Of a stretch of 64,000 bases of DNA, positions 43,801 to 58,800 are shown piece by piece. Both the position numbers and the translations under genes were made by a program. The DNA is taken from assembly GCA_037349315.1 (NCBI GenBank), contig JBAIAC010000027.1:21182501-21246500 (forward strand). The letters run 5' to 3'. Source of the stretch: Chelydra serpentina. Taxonomy: Eukaryota > Chordata > Testudines > Chelydridae. Under the pieces are notes generated by a model. That model was not told the origin of the DNA and did not search any database. It worked only from the letters and a program-made list of their open reading frames with translations. Each line of letters starts with the position of its first letter. Position 1 is the stretch's first letter.

Positions 43801-46800
43801 TGACTTTGTCAGAACACCAACAAGTTATGTATTACATACCATGTGCTTTTCGTTATTATTCTGTACCTTGTACCTGCAAGTCTGAACAAAACATCCTCTT
43901 CCATTACCTGTCATTCCCCTCTTGGTACAGGGACACACAGACCCTTCCCCAAACATCTCCTAGAAATGTGTCACTTTAGAACTTTGGGTGTTTCAGTACC
44001 CTCTCCAGTCAGGAACGTGCTTACCTGGCTGGCCAATACCTAGTGTGTTGCTATTCTGCGAAGGCCAGGCCTACTTTAGTTCACAGCCTTTGGCTCATAC
44101 TGTTAGTGAGGCCTAGGACTCCAGCAAGGCCTACTGCTGCTTGCAGGCATTTTACCTTGTGACTGCTTTTTAATTTCTATCTAACTAGCATCCTCATTCT
44201 TATCTAGTTCCCGTTTATAAACTTAATTTTTTCTGTAGTGGATTTTGGTCCGCTACAATGATGTTAATTTAACTACATTATGGTCACTGTCACCATGCAG
44301 TTGAGCTATAACTACCAATCGGACTAGATCCTGTGCCCCACTTAGGACTAAATCAAGAACTGCCTCTCCCCTTGTGGGCTCTAGGACTACGTGCTCCAAG
44401 AAGCAGTCACTGATGGCGTTTAGAAGTTTCATCTCTGCATATGCCCTGAGGTTTGACATGTACCCAGTCAATAGGAGGATAGTTGAAATCACCCATTATT
44501 ATTGTGTTTTCTGGTTTTGTAGCCTCTCTAACCTCCCTTAGCATTTCACCATCACGATCAGGTGGTTGGCAGTATAAGCATAGAATTTCTATCCACAGAG
44601 ATTCTGTTGTACAGTATGATTCATTTAAGAGTGTCACCTTATTTGACTGCTTTTTTAAACATATAGTGCCACTCCCTCACCAACGTGACCTAATCTGTCA
44701 TTCCTATACATTTCCCCCCCAATGTTGGTATGTCCCATTGCTTATCCTCATTCTACCAAGTTTCTATAATGCCTACTATATCAATATCCTCATTTAATGC
44801 CAGACACCCTCATTTACCCATCTTAATATTGAGATATTTAGCATTTGTGTATAAGAACCTCTATATTTTGTCAATATTCATTTGCTTTCCTTCATGTGTT
44901 ATGTTTAAATGGGATTATTTTACATTTGACGATTCCTCATTGGCTCACACCTGTGCTTTACTAACTTCTTTCCTGTCCTCCATAGTAGGATATAGAGTTC
45001 CCTCTTCAATAAATGTATCCCTAAGGGATGTCTCCATCTGAACCACATGCTGTTCCACACCTGTCAGCTTTGCCCCAGACCTTAATTTTTAAAAAATCCT
45101 CTACAACCTTTTTAATGTTTTGTGCCAGTTGTCTGGTTCCATTTTGGTTATGGTTCAGACCATCCCTCCTGTTTAGGCTCCTCCTTTCCCCAAAGGTTCC
45201 CCAGTTCCTAATAAACCTAATCCCTCTTCCCTACACCATCGTCTCAGCCACAAATTGAGACGTTGCAGTTCTCCCTGTTTCACTGGCCCTGCGCATGGAA
45301 CTGGAAGCATTTCAGAGAATGCTACCATGGAGATGCTGTGCTTTAACGTCTTCCCTAGCATCTTAAATTTGGCCTCCAGGACCTCTGTCCCACCTTTCCC
45401 TATCTCATTGGTACCTACACATACCATGACCACTGGCCCCTCCCCCGCACTACCTATAAGGCTATCTAGAGATCTCATGAGATCCACTACCTTCACACCC
45501 AGCAGGCAATTCACTGGGTTATCCCAACCCCAACCACCTATAACGGCATATAAATTAGCATGATCCTGTATAAGAAGCAGCATAACACAAAGTTGAATTG
45601 TTTACAGCAAATAGCAAATGTTTGCCAAGCAGGGGTTACAGACTGGAATGGTGTGTCCCTTACAGCGATGACCTGGGAACCTTGAGGCTGCTGGTCAGAG
45701 TGTAGGAAAGATCAGTGTGGTGCTGGCTGCTGCAGCTCTTCTCTTCAGTATGTTTGGGCCTGGACATAATTTCCACATACCAATGCAGGTCTCATTTGAG
45801 AGGGCTGGGCTGGGGACAGCAGTGGTTGGTGCACCATGTCAGGGGTCCTTTTTATCCAGATCAAAGGCGGCATTCCGGAAAAAGGGCATCAGCCCCTCAG
45901 ATATCCTGCGACATTTAAAGGAGCCGGTGGCAGGAACCAGGTCTGCAATCCGAGCTGCCGATTACATGGAAACCACCCTGAGCCTCCTGAAGAAGAAGTT
46001 GCTTCGCATGGTGAAAGGAGAGTTTAATATCACAGGTACTGTGCACATAGACTGTAAATGGCTAATTAGCAGCAAATCTGTCAATGGCAGGAGAGTCCAG
46101 TAGTGGTTCCGCACCAGGCCAATATACGCAGGATCCAAACTACTGATGAGCCAGGTGTGGCATGAAACCCCTTAATGACAAAATATGTTCAGTGCTGGCA
46201 CAATCACAAATCCTGGTAAAGGAATCCACCTCTTAGCACATCTAGTCACCTTCCCATCAGGGCTGTTCCCAGCTGGACATGTGCTACTTCATTGTCCAGT
46301 CTAGTATAAGTGTCCCAGATGTTCTGGCTCCTACCATTTCCATTGTCTGCCTAGCTCGTCCTGGCCAGAAGTTAGTCCCTACTGCCCACTGGCTGGATTT
46401 GCTGCTCTTCTCTAAAGTTCCTTCTGTCTCACTCCAGTTTTGTGGTGATCATTTGCTAATGCAGTACAGTACACTGAAATCTTCAGAGAGTTCTACTGAG
46501 GACCCTTGCTTCTCAACTCTCAATGTCCTTGTTATTGCTTTCTTCTTTCCAAGTTTGTAATACCTTCCATATTATGTTCTGTCCCTACCACCGTGCTTCC
46601 TTTTCTCCTGCTCCATCATTCGTTTAATTCTCCCATTGCTACGTCCCTACCTAATCCCCTCAACCTAACCTCAAATTATGTCACCATAGCCATTGAAAAC
46701 ACCATACATTTTAAACCTCTCAAAAGGAACTTTATCTCATCAGTATTTGAATCAGGCAGGCATACTAAATGTAGGGGTTTTGTCATTAGCATTTCTGAAT

Positions 46801-49800
46801 CAGTCCTGATACCTGTCCTCCACTTCAGATGCTCCAAAACTGCTGAGAGATGAAGGTTGCAAACAAAATGATTCCTAGAACATGAAGTATTGAGTGTGTT
46901 CCTGAATATGAAGCTGGCCTTTATTCTGCAGGAAAACTGGTGTATTCTGTTGGTATAAACTAGGAAGAGTTTTTAAATGACATGCTATTTGTCTGTAGAG
47001 CTTTCCTGTGGGGGAGCCATGAAATGGAACTATTGGCGACTGTTCCAGAAATTATGACAGAAATGACATCGCTCTGATTGGCTTCTCTTGCAGATGTACT
47101 AAGTAGGAAGCAGAAGGAAATTATTACCAAGGCAACTGGTTGCGACTATCAGATTCGTTCCATTAGGTGCCCGAAGAATAGTATTTACCGGACCATTACT
47201 GGAGAATGCAACAACAGGTAAAGCATTGATTTTTCATGTGTAATACAGGGTCTCCGGGGTGTCCAGTATAGGCACCTTAATGTTATCAGTACAATACCAT
47301 TCCACCAGGCAGAAAAAATGGTATTAGTAGTTATTTGTATTGTGGTACCACTGAGGGGCCCAAGAGAGGTGCTGTAAAAACACATAACAAAGAGACTTTA
47401 ACCTGGAGGAGTGTAGCAGGCTTCGCACAGGGGCCAATTGGTCAAACTGTGGACAAAGAGTCTCTCTGAGCCTTGAGGCTGGTCTTCCAGGCAGCTCTGG
47501 GGCCCAGCAGCCCAGCCACCATTCATCGCCCCCCGGAATTCTCCAATATCTCTCAGGGGGCCGGTGGAAGAGGGAAGGATAGCGGGATATGGGCCCTTCC
47601 TCTCCGCTGAATCCCAGTGGAGGACCCACGGGAGAGAGGCGAGGGATGGCTCAGTCCCTTCTGACTGCCATTCTGGATCTGCCTCCCCTGTATCACTTCC
47701 TACCTTCATTGTTTCCCTTCAGTTTGGGGCATGGCCCAGCCTTCTGCTTACACAGTGTTGATAATTCAGGGCTTCAGCTGGGGGTGGGCAGCGATGCTTC
47801 CTAGCTCACCCTTGGAATCCAATTGTCCCCTCTTAGTCAGGGGAAAGGGGATCCCAGCCAGTCCCTGTCCTTCCCCTGTAGATTGCTCTGCCTCAGTGGC
47901 TGCAGCCTGTCTGCCTTCTTGCAGCCAGTGTCTCCTCCACGCTCCCCGCTGCCAGACTGCCAGAGCTCCCTTTCAAGCAGGTCTTCCATAGCGAGCAAAC
48001 CTGGCAGCTGCTGAGGAGCAGGGCTTCTTGGCCCAGTACTGTTCCACCATTCCTTTTACCATGGGGTGAGGTCTGTAAACCCCAATCACAAGGAGGTTTG
48101 GAATTTCTTTAAGTCAAAGGTGTGGAAATTATCTGGAATTTGCATTCCAAGCAAAATCTTGTAGGGCCGAGCTCCACACGTAACTGGATGAATAACCATC
48201 TCAAAGTGATACTAGAACTAAGACAACAGTGAACAAGAAATCATAGAAATGTAGAACTGGAAGGGACCTCAAAAGGTCATCAAGTTCATCCCCTCTGTGC
48301 TGGGGTAGGGCCAAATAAACCTAGACCATCTATGGCAGGGGTTTGTCCAACTTGTTCTTAAACACCCCCCCCCAATGATGGTGTGACAGGGTCCCCGGGG
48401 TGCAACTGGGACTGTGGGACCCCTGAGCCCTCTGTCCCACCAACCTGGGGTATCCCTCTCACACTGTGATGCTGATGTCAAGCAACAAACCTCTGACAGG
48501 CACCGCACTTACACAGACATCCACAGGCAGGGACTCATCCAATTACATTATATTAACGATCTCCCAGCCACTCATGAATCATCAGTAGGGAGGCTCCAGC
48601 CAATTCCTCCCAGCTCCCCAATCTTACATCCCAGAACTGTACAATCTTGCACTAGCCAGAAGCCTGACCAATGTAAGTTCATTATCCAGTTTACCCTTCC
48701 CTCAATGTGGAATGGACACACACTAGCCTTTGTAAGATAAGCTGTGATCACAGACTCCAACTCTGTGGGTGCTCCAGGTCTGGAGCACTCACAGGGAAAA
48801 TATGGTGGGGGCTGAGTACCCACCAGCATCCCCCCTTTCAGCTCTCTCCCTCCCCACCCCTCCCCCCAGCATCTCCCACCTGCCAGTGGGCCCCACAGAC
48901 CAGCACCTCCCCGTCCTTTCCCACGCCTCCTGCCCACTGCAATCAGCTTTTTTACGGTGTGCAGGAGGCAGGGAGGGAGTGGGGCGGAACTGGGTGGGAA
49001 GAGGCGGGGTGGGGGTGGAGCAGGGGGGTCAGGCCTTCGGGGAAGAGGCAGAGTGGGGGTGGGGCCTGGGGCAGAGTTGGGGCTTGAGCACCCCCTGGCA
49101 CTTTGGAAAGTCGGCACCTGTGGTTGAGATTTCCCAAGCACTTCAATCAAAAGACACTGTTTTAGGTAAAATATAAACATGTTTATTAATTACAGAAAAA
49201 TAGATTTTAAGTGATTATAAGTAGCAGGCATAGAGATCATAAAGTGGTAGGAAAAACATCACAGCAGCCAACAGTGTAGCATTTAATTTCAGATAGGGGA
49301 ACTACACAAAAATGAGGAGGTTAGTTAAACAGAAATTAAAGGGTACAATGCCAAAGGTGAAATCTCTGCAAGCTGCGTGGATACTTTTTAAAGACACCAT
49401 AATAGAGGCTCAACTTAAATGTATACCCCACATTAAAAAACATTAGTAAGCGAACCAAAAAAGAGCCACCATGGCTAAACAACAAAGTAAAAGAAGCAGT
49501 GAGAGGCAAAAAAGCATCCTTTAAAAAGTGGAAGTTAAATCCTAGTGAGGAAATTAGAAAGGAGCATAAACTCTGGCAAATGAAGTGTAAAAATACAATT
49601 AGGAAGGCCAAAAAAGAATTTGAGGAACAGTTAGCCATAGACTCAAAAAGTAATAGCAATTTTTTTTAAGTACATCAGAAGCAGGAAGCCTGCGAAACAA
49701 CCTGTGGGGCCACTGGGGTGCAAAAGGAGCACTCAAGGATGATAAGGCCATTGAGGAGAAACTAAATGAATTCTTTGCATCGGTCTTCACGGCTGAGGAT

Positions 49801-52800
49801 GTGAGGGAGATTCCCAAATCTCCCTCACAGATGTGGGGAGAGGGATAGCTCTGTGGTTTGAGCATTGGCCTGCTAAACCCAGGGTTGTGAATTCAATCCT
49901 TGAGGGGGCGATCTGGGGCAAAAATTGGAGATTGGTCCTGCTTTGAGCAGGGGGTTGACTAGATGACCTACTAAGGTCCCTTCCAACCCTGATATTCTAT
50001 GATTCTATGAAACCTGAGCCATTCTTTTTAGGTGACGGATCTGAGGAACTGTCCCAGATTGAGGTATCAGAGGAAGTTTTGAAACAAATTGATAAATTAA
50101 ACAGCAATAAGTCACCAGGACCAGATGGTATTCACCCAACAGTTTTGAAGGAACCCAAATATGAAATTTCAGAACTATTAACTAATCTGTAATCTATCAT
50201 TTAAATCAGCTTCTGTACCAGATGACTGGAGGATAGCTAATGTGACGCCAATTTTTAAGAAGGGCTCCAGAGGTGATCCCGGCAATTACCTGGCTTCAGT
50301 ACTGGGCAAACTGGTTGAAACTATAATAAAGAACAATATTGTCAGACATATAGATTAACATAATTTGTTGAGGAAGAGTTAACATGGTTTTAGTAAAGGG
50401 AAATCATGCCTCATCAATCTATTAGAATTCTTTGAAGGGGGTCAACAAGCATGTGAACCAAGGGGATCCAGTGAATATAGCATACTTAGATGTTCAGAAA
50501 GCCTTTGACAAGATCCCTCACCAAAGGCTCTTTCTCAAAGTAAGCTTCCATGGGATAGGAGGGAAGGTGCTCTCATGGGTTGGTAACTGGTTAAAAGATA
50601 GGTATAAATGGTCAGTTTTTAGAATGGAGAGAGGTAAATTGTGGTGTCCCCCAGGGGTCTGTTCTGGGACCAGTCCTATTCAACATATTCATAAATGATC
50701 CAGAAAAAGGGATAAACAGTGAGGTGGCAAAATTTGCAGATGATACAAAATTACTAAAGATAGTTAAGACCCAAGCAAACTGGGAAGAGCTACAAAAGGA
50801 TCTCTCAAAACTGGGTGACTGGGCAACAAAATGGCAGACGAAATTTAATGCTGATAAATGCAAAGTAATGCACATTGGAAAGCATAATCCCAACTATACA
50901 TATTGTGACAAAGTTCCTCCTCTACCTGGGTGGGTCCTGTGCTTATTGGCGGATTTTGCTTGCCTCAGAGATCTTCCCCTCTAGTAGACTCCACAGTCCA
51001 GGTTAACTCCTCCTGTGTCTGATCAGGAGCTGGGAGTTTGGGGGGAACCCGGGCCCACCCTCTACTCTGGGTTCCAGCCCAGGGCCCTGTGGATTGCAGC
51101 TGTTTAGAGTGCCTCCTGGAACAACTGCACGACAGCTACTACTCCCTGGGTTACTTCCCCACCTCCCAACACCTTCTTTATCCTCACCACAGGATCTTCC
51201 AGTAGTATGCCCTCTTACACTCAGCTCCTAGTGCCTCTTGCTCCCAGCTCCTCACACGCAACCTCCTTTCACAGCTCCTGACATGCGCGCCTCCCTGACT
51301 CACTGGGAGGCTTTTGACTAGTTTCAGCCAGCCCCTGATTGGCTGCAGGTGTCTCAATCAACCTCCCTGCCTTCTGGAAAGTTCTTAATTGGCCCCAGGT
51401 GTCTTGATTAACCTGGAGCCACTGCCATAAGGTATCAGGGATTTGTTTAGCCTGGGACTAACATACTGGTTCCTTACCACTTTCCTATAGCCCTCTGACC
51501 TTGCCCCCATCACAATATAAAATAATGGGGTCTAAATTAGCTGTTACCACTCAAGAAGGATCTTGGAGTCATTGTGGATAGTTCTCTGAAAACATCCACT
51601 CGATGTGCAGTGGCAGTCAAAAAAGCAGACAGAATTCTGGGAATAATTAAGAAAGGGACAGAAAATATCATGTTGCCTCTATATAAAGATGTGGTCGCCC
51701 CATCTCAAAAAAGATATACTGGAATTGGAAAAGGTTCAGAAAAGGGCAACTAAAATGATTAGGGATATGGAACGGCTTCCGTATGAGGAGAGATTGATAA
51801 GACTGGGACTTTTCAGCTTGGAAAAGAGATGGCTAAGGGGAGATATGATTGAGGTCTATAAAATCATGACTGGTGTAGAGAAAGTAGATAAGGAAGTGTT
51901 GTTTACTACTCCCATAACACAAGAACTAGGGGTCACCAAATGAAATTAATAGGCAGCAAGTTTAAAACAAATAAAAGGAAGTATTTCTTCACATAACACA
52001 CAGTCAACCTGTGGAACTCCTTGCCAGAGGATGTTGGGAAGGCCAAGACCATAACAGGGTTCAAGAAAGAACTAGATAAATTCATGGAGGATAGGTCCAT
52101 CAATGGCTATTAGGCAGGATGGACAGAGATGGTGTCCCTAGCCTCTGTTTGCCAGAAGCTGGGAATGAGCGACGGAGGATGGATTACTTGATGATTACCT
52201 GTTCTGTTCATTCCCTCTGAAGAACCTGGCACTGGCCACTGTCAGAAGACAGGATACTGGGCTAGATGGACCTTTGGTCTGACCCAGTATGGCCATTCTT
52301 ATGTTCTTATGTATAGTGTAGACACTTACTACAGCAATGGAGGGTGTTTTTCCATCACTGTAGTAAATCTTCCACCTCAAGAGGCAGTAGCTAAGTCGAT
52401 GGAATTTTCCAAAGCACCTAAACCAGTTACGCACCTGACTCCTATTGAAAGTTAGGTGTCTAAACACCTTTGGAAATCTAACCCTTAAGTTGTGAAATAC
52501 CGATGTCACTTTTAAAAATGGAATTTAAGGCCAGATTTTCAAAGGTCCTGGAGCATCTAAAGCCTAGTGGGATTTCCCAAACCACCTAGGTGCCTAATGC
52601 CCATTGAGAAAATCCCACTAGGTGCCTATGTGCATCTTTAGGCACCCAACTACCATTAGGAATCTGGCCCCTAGTGATGGATGTAGCCGTCAGGACTAGC
52701 ACCCGGCTCTAACTACCCTCTGTCATGGATAAATATTATCTCACACAGGAGTTTTTTCTCATTAAAATGTCCTGAGCATTCTGCAGTTTTGTGTATTGTA

Positions 52801-55800
52801 AAAATACACCAATCTATGATCCTTTCAAGCACATGGTTAGTGGTGACATGTTAATTTTAGGTGTATTGCATGATTTCAGTGGGAGTTAGGGTCCAGATTT
52901 TCAAAGGATTTAGGTGCCTAATGATGCAGATAGGTGCCCAGTGGGATTTTCAAAGGTGTTTAGGCACCTAAATCCTGTTGGGTGCTCTACACCTCTGGCT
53001 CCCAGAGCTGTGGGGGAGGTGAGCAGGAAGAGCATAGGGCAGTGGTGGGCAACCTGCGGCCCGCAGGCCACACGCGGCCCGTCAGCGAACCACAGCCACT
53101 GGGATGATGGAGACCATATAAGTAGGTTAGATTTAAATTCCGAATTACAAATGTAAGTATAACAACATGAGGATTCATCCTTTTACCTCAGTATTAACCA
53201 CAGACTGCGCTAAGAGACTTTGAGGCTTTGCCTCGGAAGGTTGTCTGTTCAGCTGTTGCCTTGGAACCTGAAAACGATTCCTTTATAACAATTCAACTTA
53301 GGTTCCAGGGAGAAAAAGAAATTCTGCTTTTCTGCAGGGTGTGTCCATTCTGAAATAGTTTAGTTGTTTGTTTCTTCCCAATGTTCCAGGAAGCATTCTT
53401 ATTTTGGAGCGTCCAATCACGGATATGCAAGATGGCTCCCAGCAGAGTATGAGGATGGAGTATCTCTTCCCAAAGGATTAACTGAAGGAAAACTTTACAA
53501 TGGATTTCCGCTCCCACTGGTACGAGACTGTGATTTCATTTGGTTTCTTGTTTAATCAATGACTCCCATATTTCAGCCCTCTCCATGACTAGGAGGAAGT
53601 GCTCCCCGGGCAGAGGATCAGGCCAGGCTGCTGCACCATTTAAGTCTATTTTGAGGGCACAGTGAGGCTTAAGCAGTACAGATGTCTTGCGCTGGGCTGT
53701 GTTGCTCCAAGCACACCGTACACCTTCACGTGTCGGGAGGTGCTGCATGTGCAGGGAATACATTCACACCAAATAGCATTTCTGTTACCCTCCTGTAGAG
53801 AAGAAAACGCTCATTGGATCAACACTTTGAAATGTGTACTAAGAATCAGCCTCACTCAGTGGTTTAGCAGTCAATGGTTTGCCTAGATTAAACTCGAACC
53901 TGTGTAAAAGAAGTGGTGGGACTTATTACTTGAGCTTTATTACTTTGGCCTAATAATAATGTGGCCTATCCGACTTTTATCATAGAATCATAGAATATCA
54001 GGGTTGGAAGAGACCTCAGGAGGTCATCTAGTCCAACCTCTGCTCGAGGCAGGACCAACACGAACTAACTCATCCCAGCCAGGGCTTTGTCAAGCTGGGC
54101 CTTAAAAACCTCTAAGGAAGGAGATTCCACCACTTCCCTAGGTAACCCATTCCAGTGCTTCACCACCCTGCTAGTGAAATAGTGTTTCCTAATATCCAAC
54201 CTAGACCTCCCCCACTGCAACTTGAGACCATTGCTCCTTATTCTGTCATCTGCCACTACCGAGCTCCATCCTCTTTGGAACCTCCCTTCAGGTAGTTGAA
54301 GGCTGCTATCAAATCCCCTTTCGCTTGATAGATTTCCACTTGACTATCCCTTTCACTTGACAAATTTTTAAAGGCTAAATACTCCTCTCTCCATGTTCAT
54401 TATAGGTGGCTCAGTTTCAATGCCTAAAATTCAGGTCACCTGTTCCTTTCCTCTACTTTCAGTTGCTTAGTATTTTGATACATTTCTAACTGTTTGGGCT
54501 TATATTTTCTATGCTTGGTCTCTGAATGAGGTTAATTTTTCTTAAAGAAAACATTGAACAAAAATAGTGCAGCCATTTCAGTGAACAAAGTTAGTGGAAA
54601 TATATAGTTTTGGCAATAGGAAAGTGTTTCTTCTTTCCTATCTTTTAAAAACATATGCAGCACCCCGTAAGATGGGAATGGGTTTGGCAGAGGGTAGTGC
54701 TCAGGTAGCTGACCCAGACATGGTTAAGTTACGTGCAGCAGAAAAATCACCATTTGCATCTAAACAGTAAGACTCAGTAGATCCTTGCTCATGTTCAGAA
54801 CAGTCTAACTGCACGGGGCATACTAATAAGCAACGTTCCCTCTAATTTTTGACAGGCCGTGTGCACAAGAAATTTCTTCTGTGCAAATTTTTGACAGAAA
54901 TGTGTGCAAAAAATGTCTTCTGTACAAATTGTTGCGCTTCTGTGCAAATTTTTGTGCACACAGTGTTTCACCATGCGTGTGGTGTTTAGGATCTGTGTGC
55001 GCGCACACACGCGCACAGCTTAGAGGGAACAGTGCTAATAAGCTGCAGTGTATCTCCTGCATTGTATCATAGCCACACAATACACATGCAGCTGGAGCAC
55101 CAGAGGAGTCACAGGCAAAACAGACACGCCTCAGCCATTCAGCACAGGTGAAGGAGCACTGGAGTGGGATCCAGGAGACCATGACTTTTAGTTTCACCTA
55201 TCCCATTAAGTGGTGTTAAGAATTCTGTGCCCTCGACAATGCTTATGATTAAGCCAGGCCTCATACCAATATGTTAAGAGGCAGACAAATATAATTCCCC
55301 CACCATTTTACACATGCAGTAGCTGAGAGACTGCAAAATATCACTCGTGGCATGGGGGAAAAGAGCCTAGTTCTCTATTACAGCACAGCCAGCTCTCACC
55401 CTCTTAGCCACGGTGCCTCTCAGAGGGTGAAATTCACTGTACAGAGGGCCAGCCCAAGCCCTACGCACCCCTAAGCTCTCAGTGTAAGTACTTAAGTAAT
55501 GCACCGGCCTGGGCTTGCACTCTGCATGGGGTGAATTTCACCCAGAATGGATATGCCAGATCTGTGCACCGGGCTTTGATGTCTGTAAGGCGGGGTTCCT
55601 ACTGCATCTCCGCCTTCCCAAAGTGCTTTGAGACCCATTGAGGCCTGAGAACGGTGTCAATGCAGTGCATTACTAGCAAGCATTCTCATTCTCTCATTCA
55701 AACAGTTTAAGTTCTTGCTTTCATACTCAGAGATCCTGGGTTCAAACCCTTCAGACTCCCTGACTGGGGTGTCGTCACACAGGATTAATATAAAATATAA

Positions 55801-58800
55801 TATATGCTTATCTCATAGAATTGGAAGGACCTTAAAAGGTCATCAAGTCCAGTCCCCTGCCTTCACTAGCAGGACCAAGTACTGTCCCCTGACAGATTTT
55901 TTTTGCCCCAGATCCATAAATGGCCCCTTCAAGGATTGAACGTACAACCCTGGGTTTAGCAGACAATGCTTAAAGCACTGAGCTATCCTTCTACTGCTGT
56001 TGTGCAAATGACCCACTGGCAACATGTGTGTCATGCTCAGTCCAGAAGTCAGTCCACAAAGAGGACCTGAGGAAGGACTCTGTGTAGCTTGAAAGCTTGT
56101 CTTGCTCACCAACAGACGTTGGTCCAATAAAAGATATTACCTCACCCACCTTGTCTCTCTCATAGCCTGGGACTGACATGGCTACAACAACACCGCATAA
56201 ACATAGAGGACAATAGCCTACTACTGCTCTAAACTAAAGGAGCGACTCCTTTAGCCGAAGAATAAGAGGTCTATGATCAAACCCTGCTGCCAACCCAAGC
56301 TCCTGAGTTAATACAGCTGCACATGATAGAATTGTGTTTCTTCAGATTCTTATAAATTCTAGCAAATTCTATACCAAAAAATATTGTTAAAAGAAGGTTG
56401 CAAAGTTGAGCCCTCAAAAGTGAGGGAATGCCAGAATCACAGGTGCTGGCTTCCTCCAGGCCCCAGTGGTGCTCAAACAACTACTCTGCTCCACCCCAGC
56501 CCCTGCTGAATTGCAGCAAGGGAGAAAGCAGAAAGCTGCTTCTTTAAAGATTCAAGTGGGCGATGAAGGCTGCATCATTGGCAGTTCATTGAACTTCATC
56601 ACTGATGGTCAGAAATTAACTTTCAGCATAGCAAAGTGTTGTGTCTGATACTTTCCTGAGGTCTGTAGCAGGCTACCCCTAAAGTTACAGCACTTGCCCT
56701 ATGGAGCTAAACACGTTCACTATGTCTCACTCATAAATGTTTTTGTTTTGATTCTGTGCAGGTCCGAAAAGTGTCAAATGAAATAATTCACACAGCCAAT
56801 GAGAATGTCACCCATGACCAGGAGCGCTCTCTCATGTTCATGCATTGGGGTCAGTGGGTTGACCACGATTTGGACTTAGCCCCTTCCACTACTACAAAAA
56901 TCACCAATAAAGAAGTTCAGTGTGAGACCAGGTGCACCTTTGAGCCACCTTGCTTCCCAATTAAGGTACAACTACAACCTTGAGTCTTTTCCTCCCTTGC
57001 AGGAGCAGCCCTTGGGTTCTAAGACTGAGAATGGTGTATAAGGTTAGACCCAGAAAGACTTTATGGTGAAAGAATAGAAAGATCAAAGACATGAATTCTT
57101 CAAAGAGCCTAAAGCACCTAGCACACTGTATATATTGCAACCCTATATTTAGGTTGCCTAACACATTCCTCTCTGCAGGGATTGGTGAGAGTGTGCAGCC
57201 GTGACAGGCCAGTGGCAAGAGTCTGCGGGGTGTGCGGTAGGGGAAACCCTGCTTCATCAAGGGCCCTGTGACTGGCAGGTCAGATACACAGCCTGGGGCA
57301 GACACCCCCCCAAGCCTGCTCCCTGAGTCACTTCCTCTGCCCCTCCAAAGTCACAGCAGAGTCTGCTTATGGACTCACTGAGTGGGGTTTCTCCCTGCAG
57401 TGATCTGAAGGCTCTTCTCCATCAAGCGCAGCCCACTGCTCCCGGTCTCCCCAGGGCCCTCCGGCGGCTCAGGAGATGGGTCTGGTCCAAGCGGTGGGAG
57501 CTCCTGTAGCCTCTCTGTAGGAGCTAATCACGTAGGACCACTCCCTTGCTTTACCCACCCTGACTCAACTGGGCTGCTCCCTTTTGAGCTCTGCCTCCAT
57601 TGTGCGCAGGCCCTGCGGGTGCAGCTGGGCTGGGCCTTCTGGACCCAGGGCTACTCCTTAACCCTTCGTTCCCCAGTGTGGGGCTTGTACACCCCATCAC
57701 AATTCCATCACAAAATACTCTTGCAGGCTTTTGTGAGAAGCTCTACTAGCTCCAGTGTTTGCAGCTGGCTTTTGAAATTTGTCACAGAGAAAGCCCTGGA
57801 GCCAGAGAAGTGCCTGTTCATTGCCCTGTGTGATCCAATAAATAGTTCTGCAGGAAAATGTTGGTAGCCTGCTGAACACCACATTCTAAGGCTGGGCCCA
57901 TACTGCTGCCAAAGAAACAGTAGCCACCATACTGGGAATGTCTATCAGCTGAAAAAGGGTATTGTGGGGAGAGACAGACTGGAGTGCCACACCCAGCACC
58001 TTCCCCAAGCAGCTCATTCCTCTCTCTGGGAACACTCACGTGGAGTAGGGCGCTCCTCCAGCTCCTGGGGAGTGGAATGAGAGACCCGGACCAGGCCAGA
58101 CTCCTTTCGAACACTCTCCAAAACCAGCAACTGTAGCCAGGGGCCCATGCCCAAGTCCTGGATAGCACCACTTTTCTGCTGACACCTACTGACATTAGTC
58201 TGTAGCTCAGGTGGTAGTAGGCAGTGCTGAATGTTTAGAGTTCAAAACCTGCTTATGATACACGACTGATGGTGGTGGGGAGGAGGAGGAACAGTTGTAT
58301 ATAAAATAATTTGGTTTTACTTGTTTTCTTTAAAAAAACAACAACGGAATTTCACGCACCAAAACTACATTAAAGGAACACTATTTAGATTGCAACGTCA
58401 AGCAATCCAAAGTTTAAAAATGCCAGAATTCAAGTTGTCCATGTAGCCTTTATTCTGTCCCCTATCACGTAGTGATCATGCCACAGTCTTTTATTATGTG
58501 ATAACACACTATTTTTTCTAGGATTTTTAGTGCTCAGAATGGACACACAAAAGGCAGAGTTAAGAGCAGCCATTAAAATAAATAAATAAAAATGAAGATA
58601 TGCCAATCTCCTAGAACTACCTTGAAAGGTCATCAAGTCCAGTCCCCTGCCTTCACTAGCAAGACCAAGTACTGTCCCCTGACAGATTTTTGCCCCAAAT
58701 CCCTAAGTGGCCCCCTCAAGGATTGAACTCACAACCCTGGGGTTAGCAGGCCAATGCTCAAACCACTGAGCTATCCCTCCCCCCAATGATATACAATTTG

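Larger units (their letters stand above)
49350..52320 (+). mobile_element. Old CR1 LINE with a SINE and a solo LTR inserted
   Basis: CR1 ORF2 from the RT N-terminus to the 3' end in broken frames: RQKSIL-like start, [37 protein letters not shown], then (after the SINE) [40 protein letters not shown] and [16 protein letters not shown] solo LTR follows, then [23 protein letters not shown] sequence out of frame, [19 protein letters not shown] and the 3' UTR ending GGCCATTCTTATGTTCTTAT. The FADD catalytic pair is intact but stops and frameshifts abound. It fills most of intron 5. Confidence 0.8.

Noticed and set aside
48572..49180. 202-codon reverse frame
   Set aside because: Covers a GC-rich hAT-like element and gives Pro/Gly low-complexity peptide.
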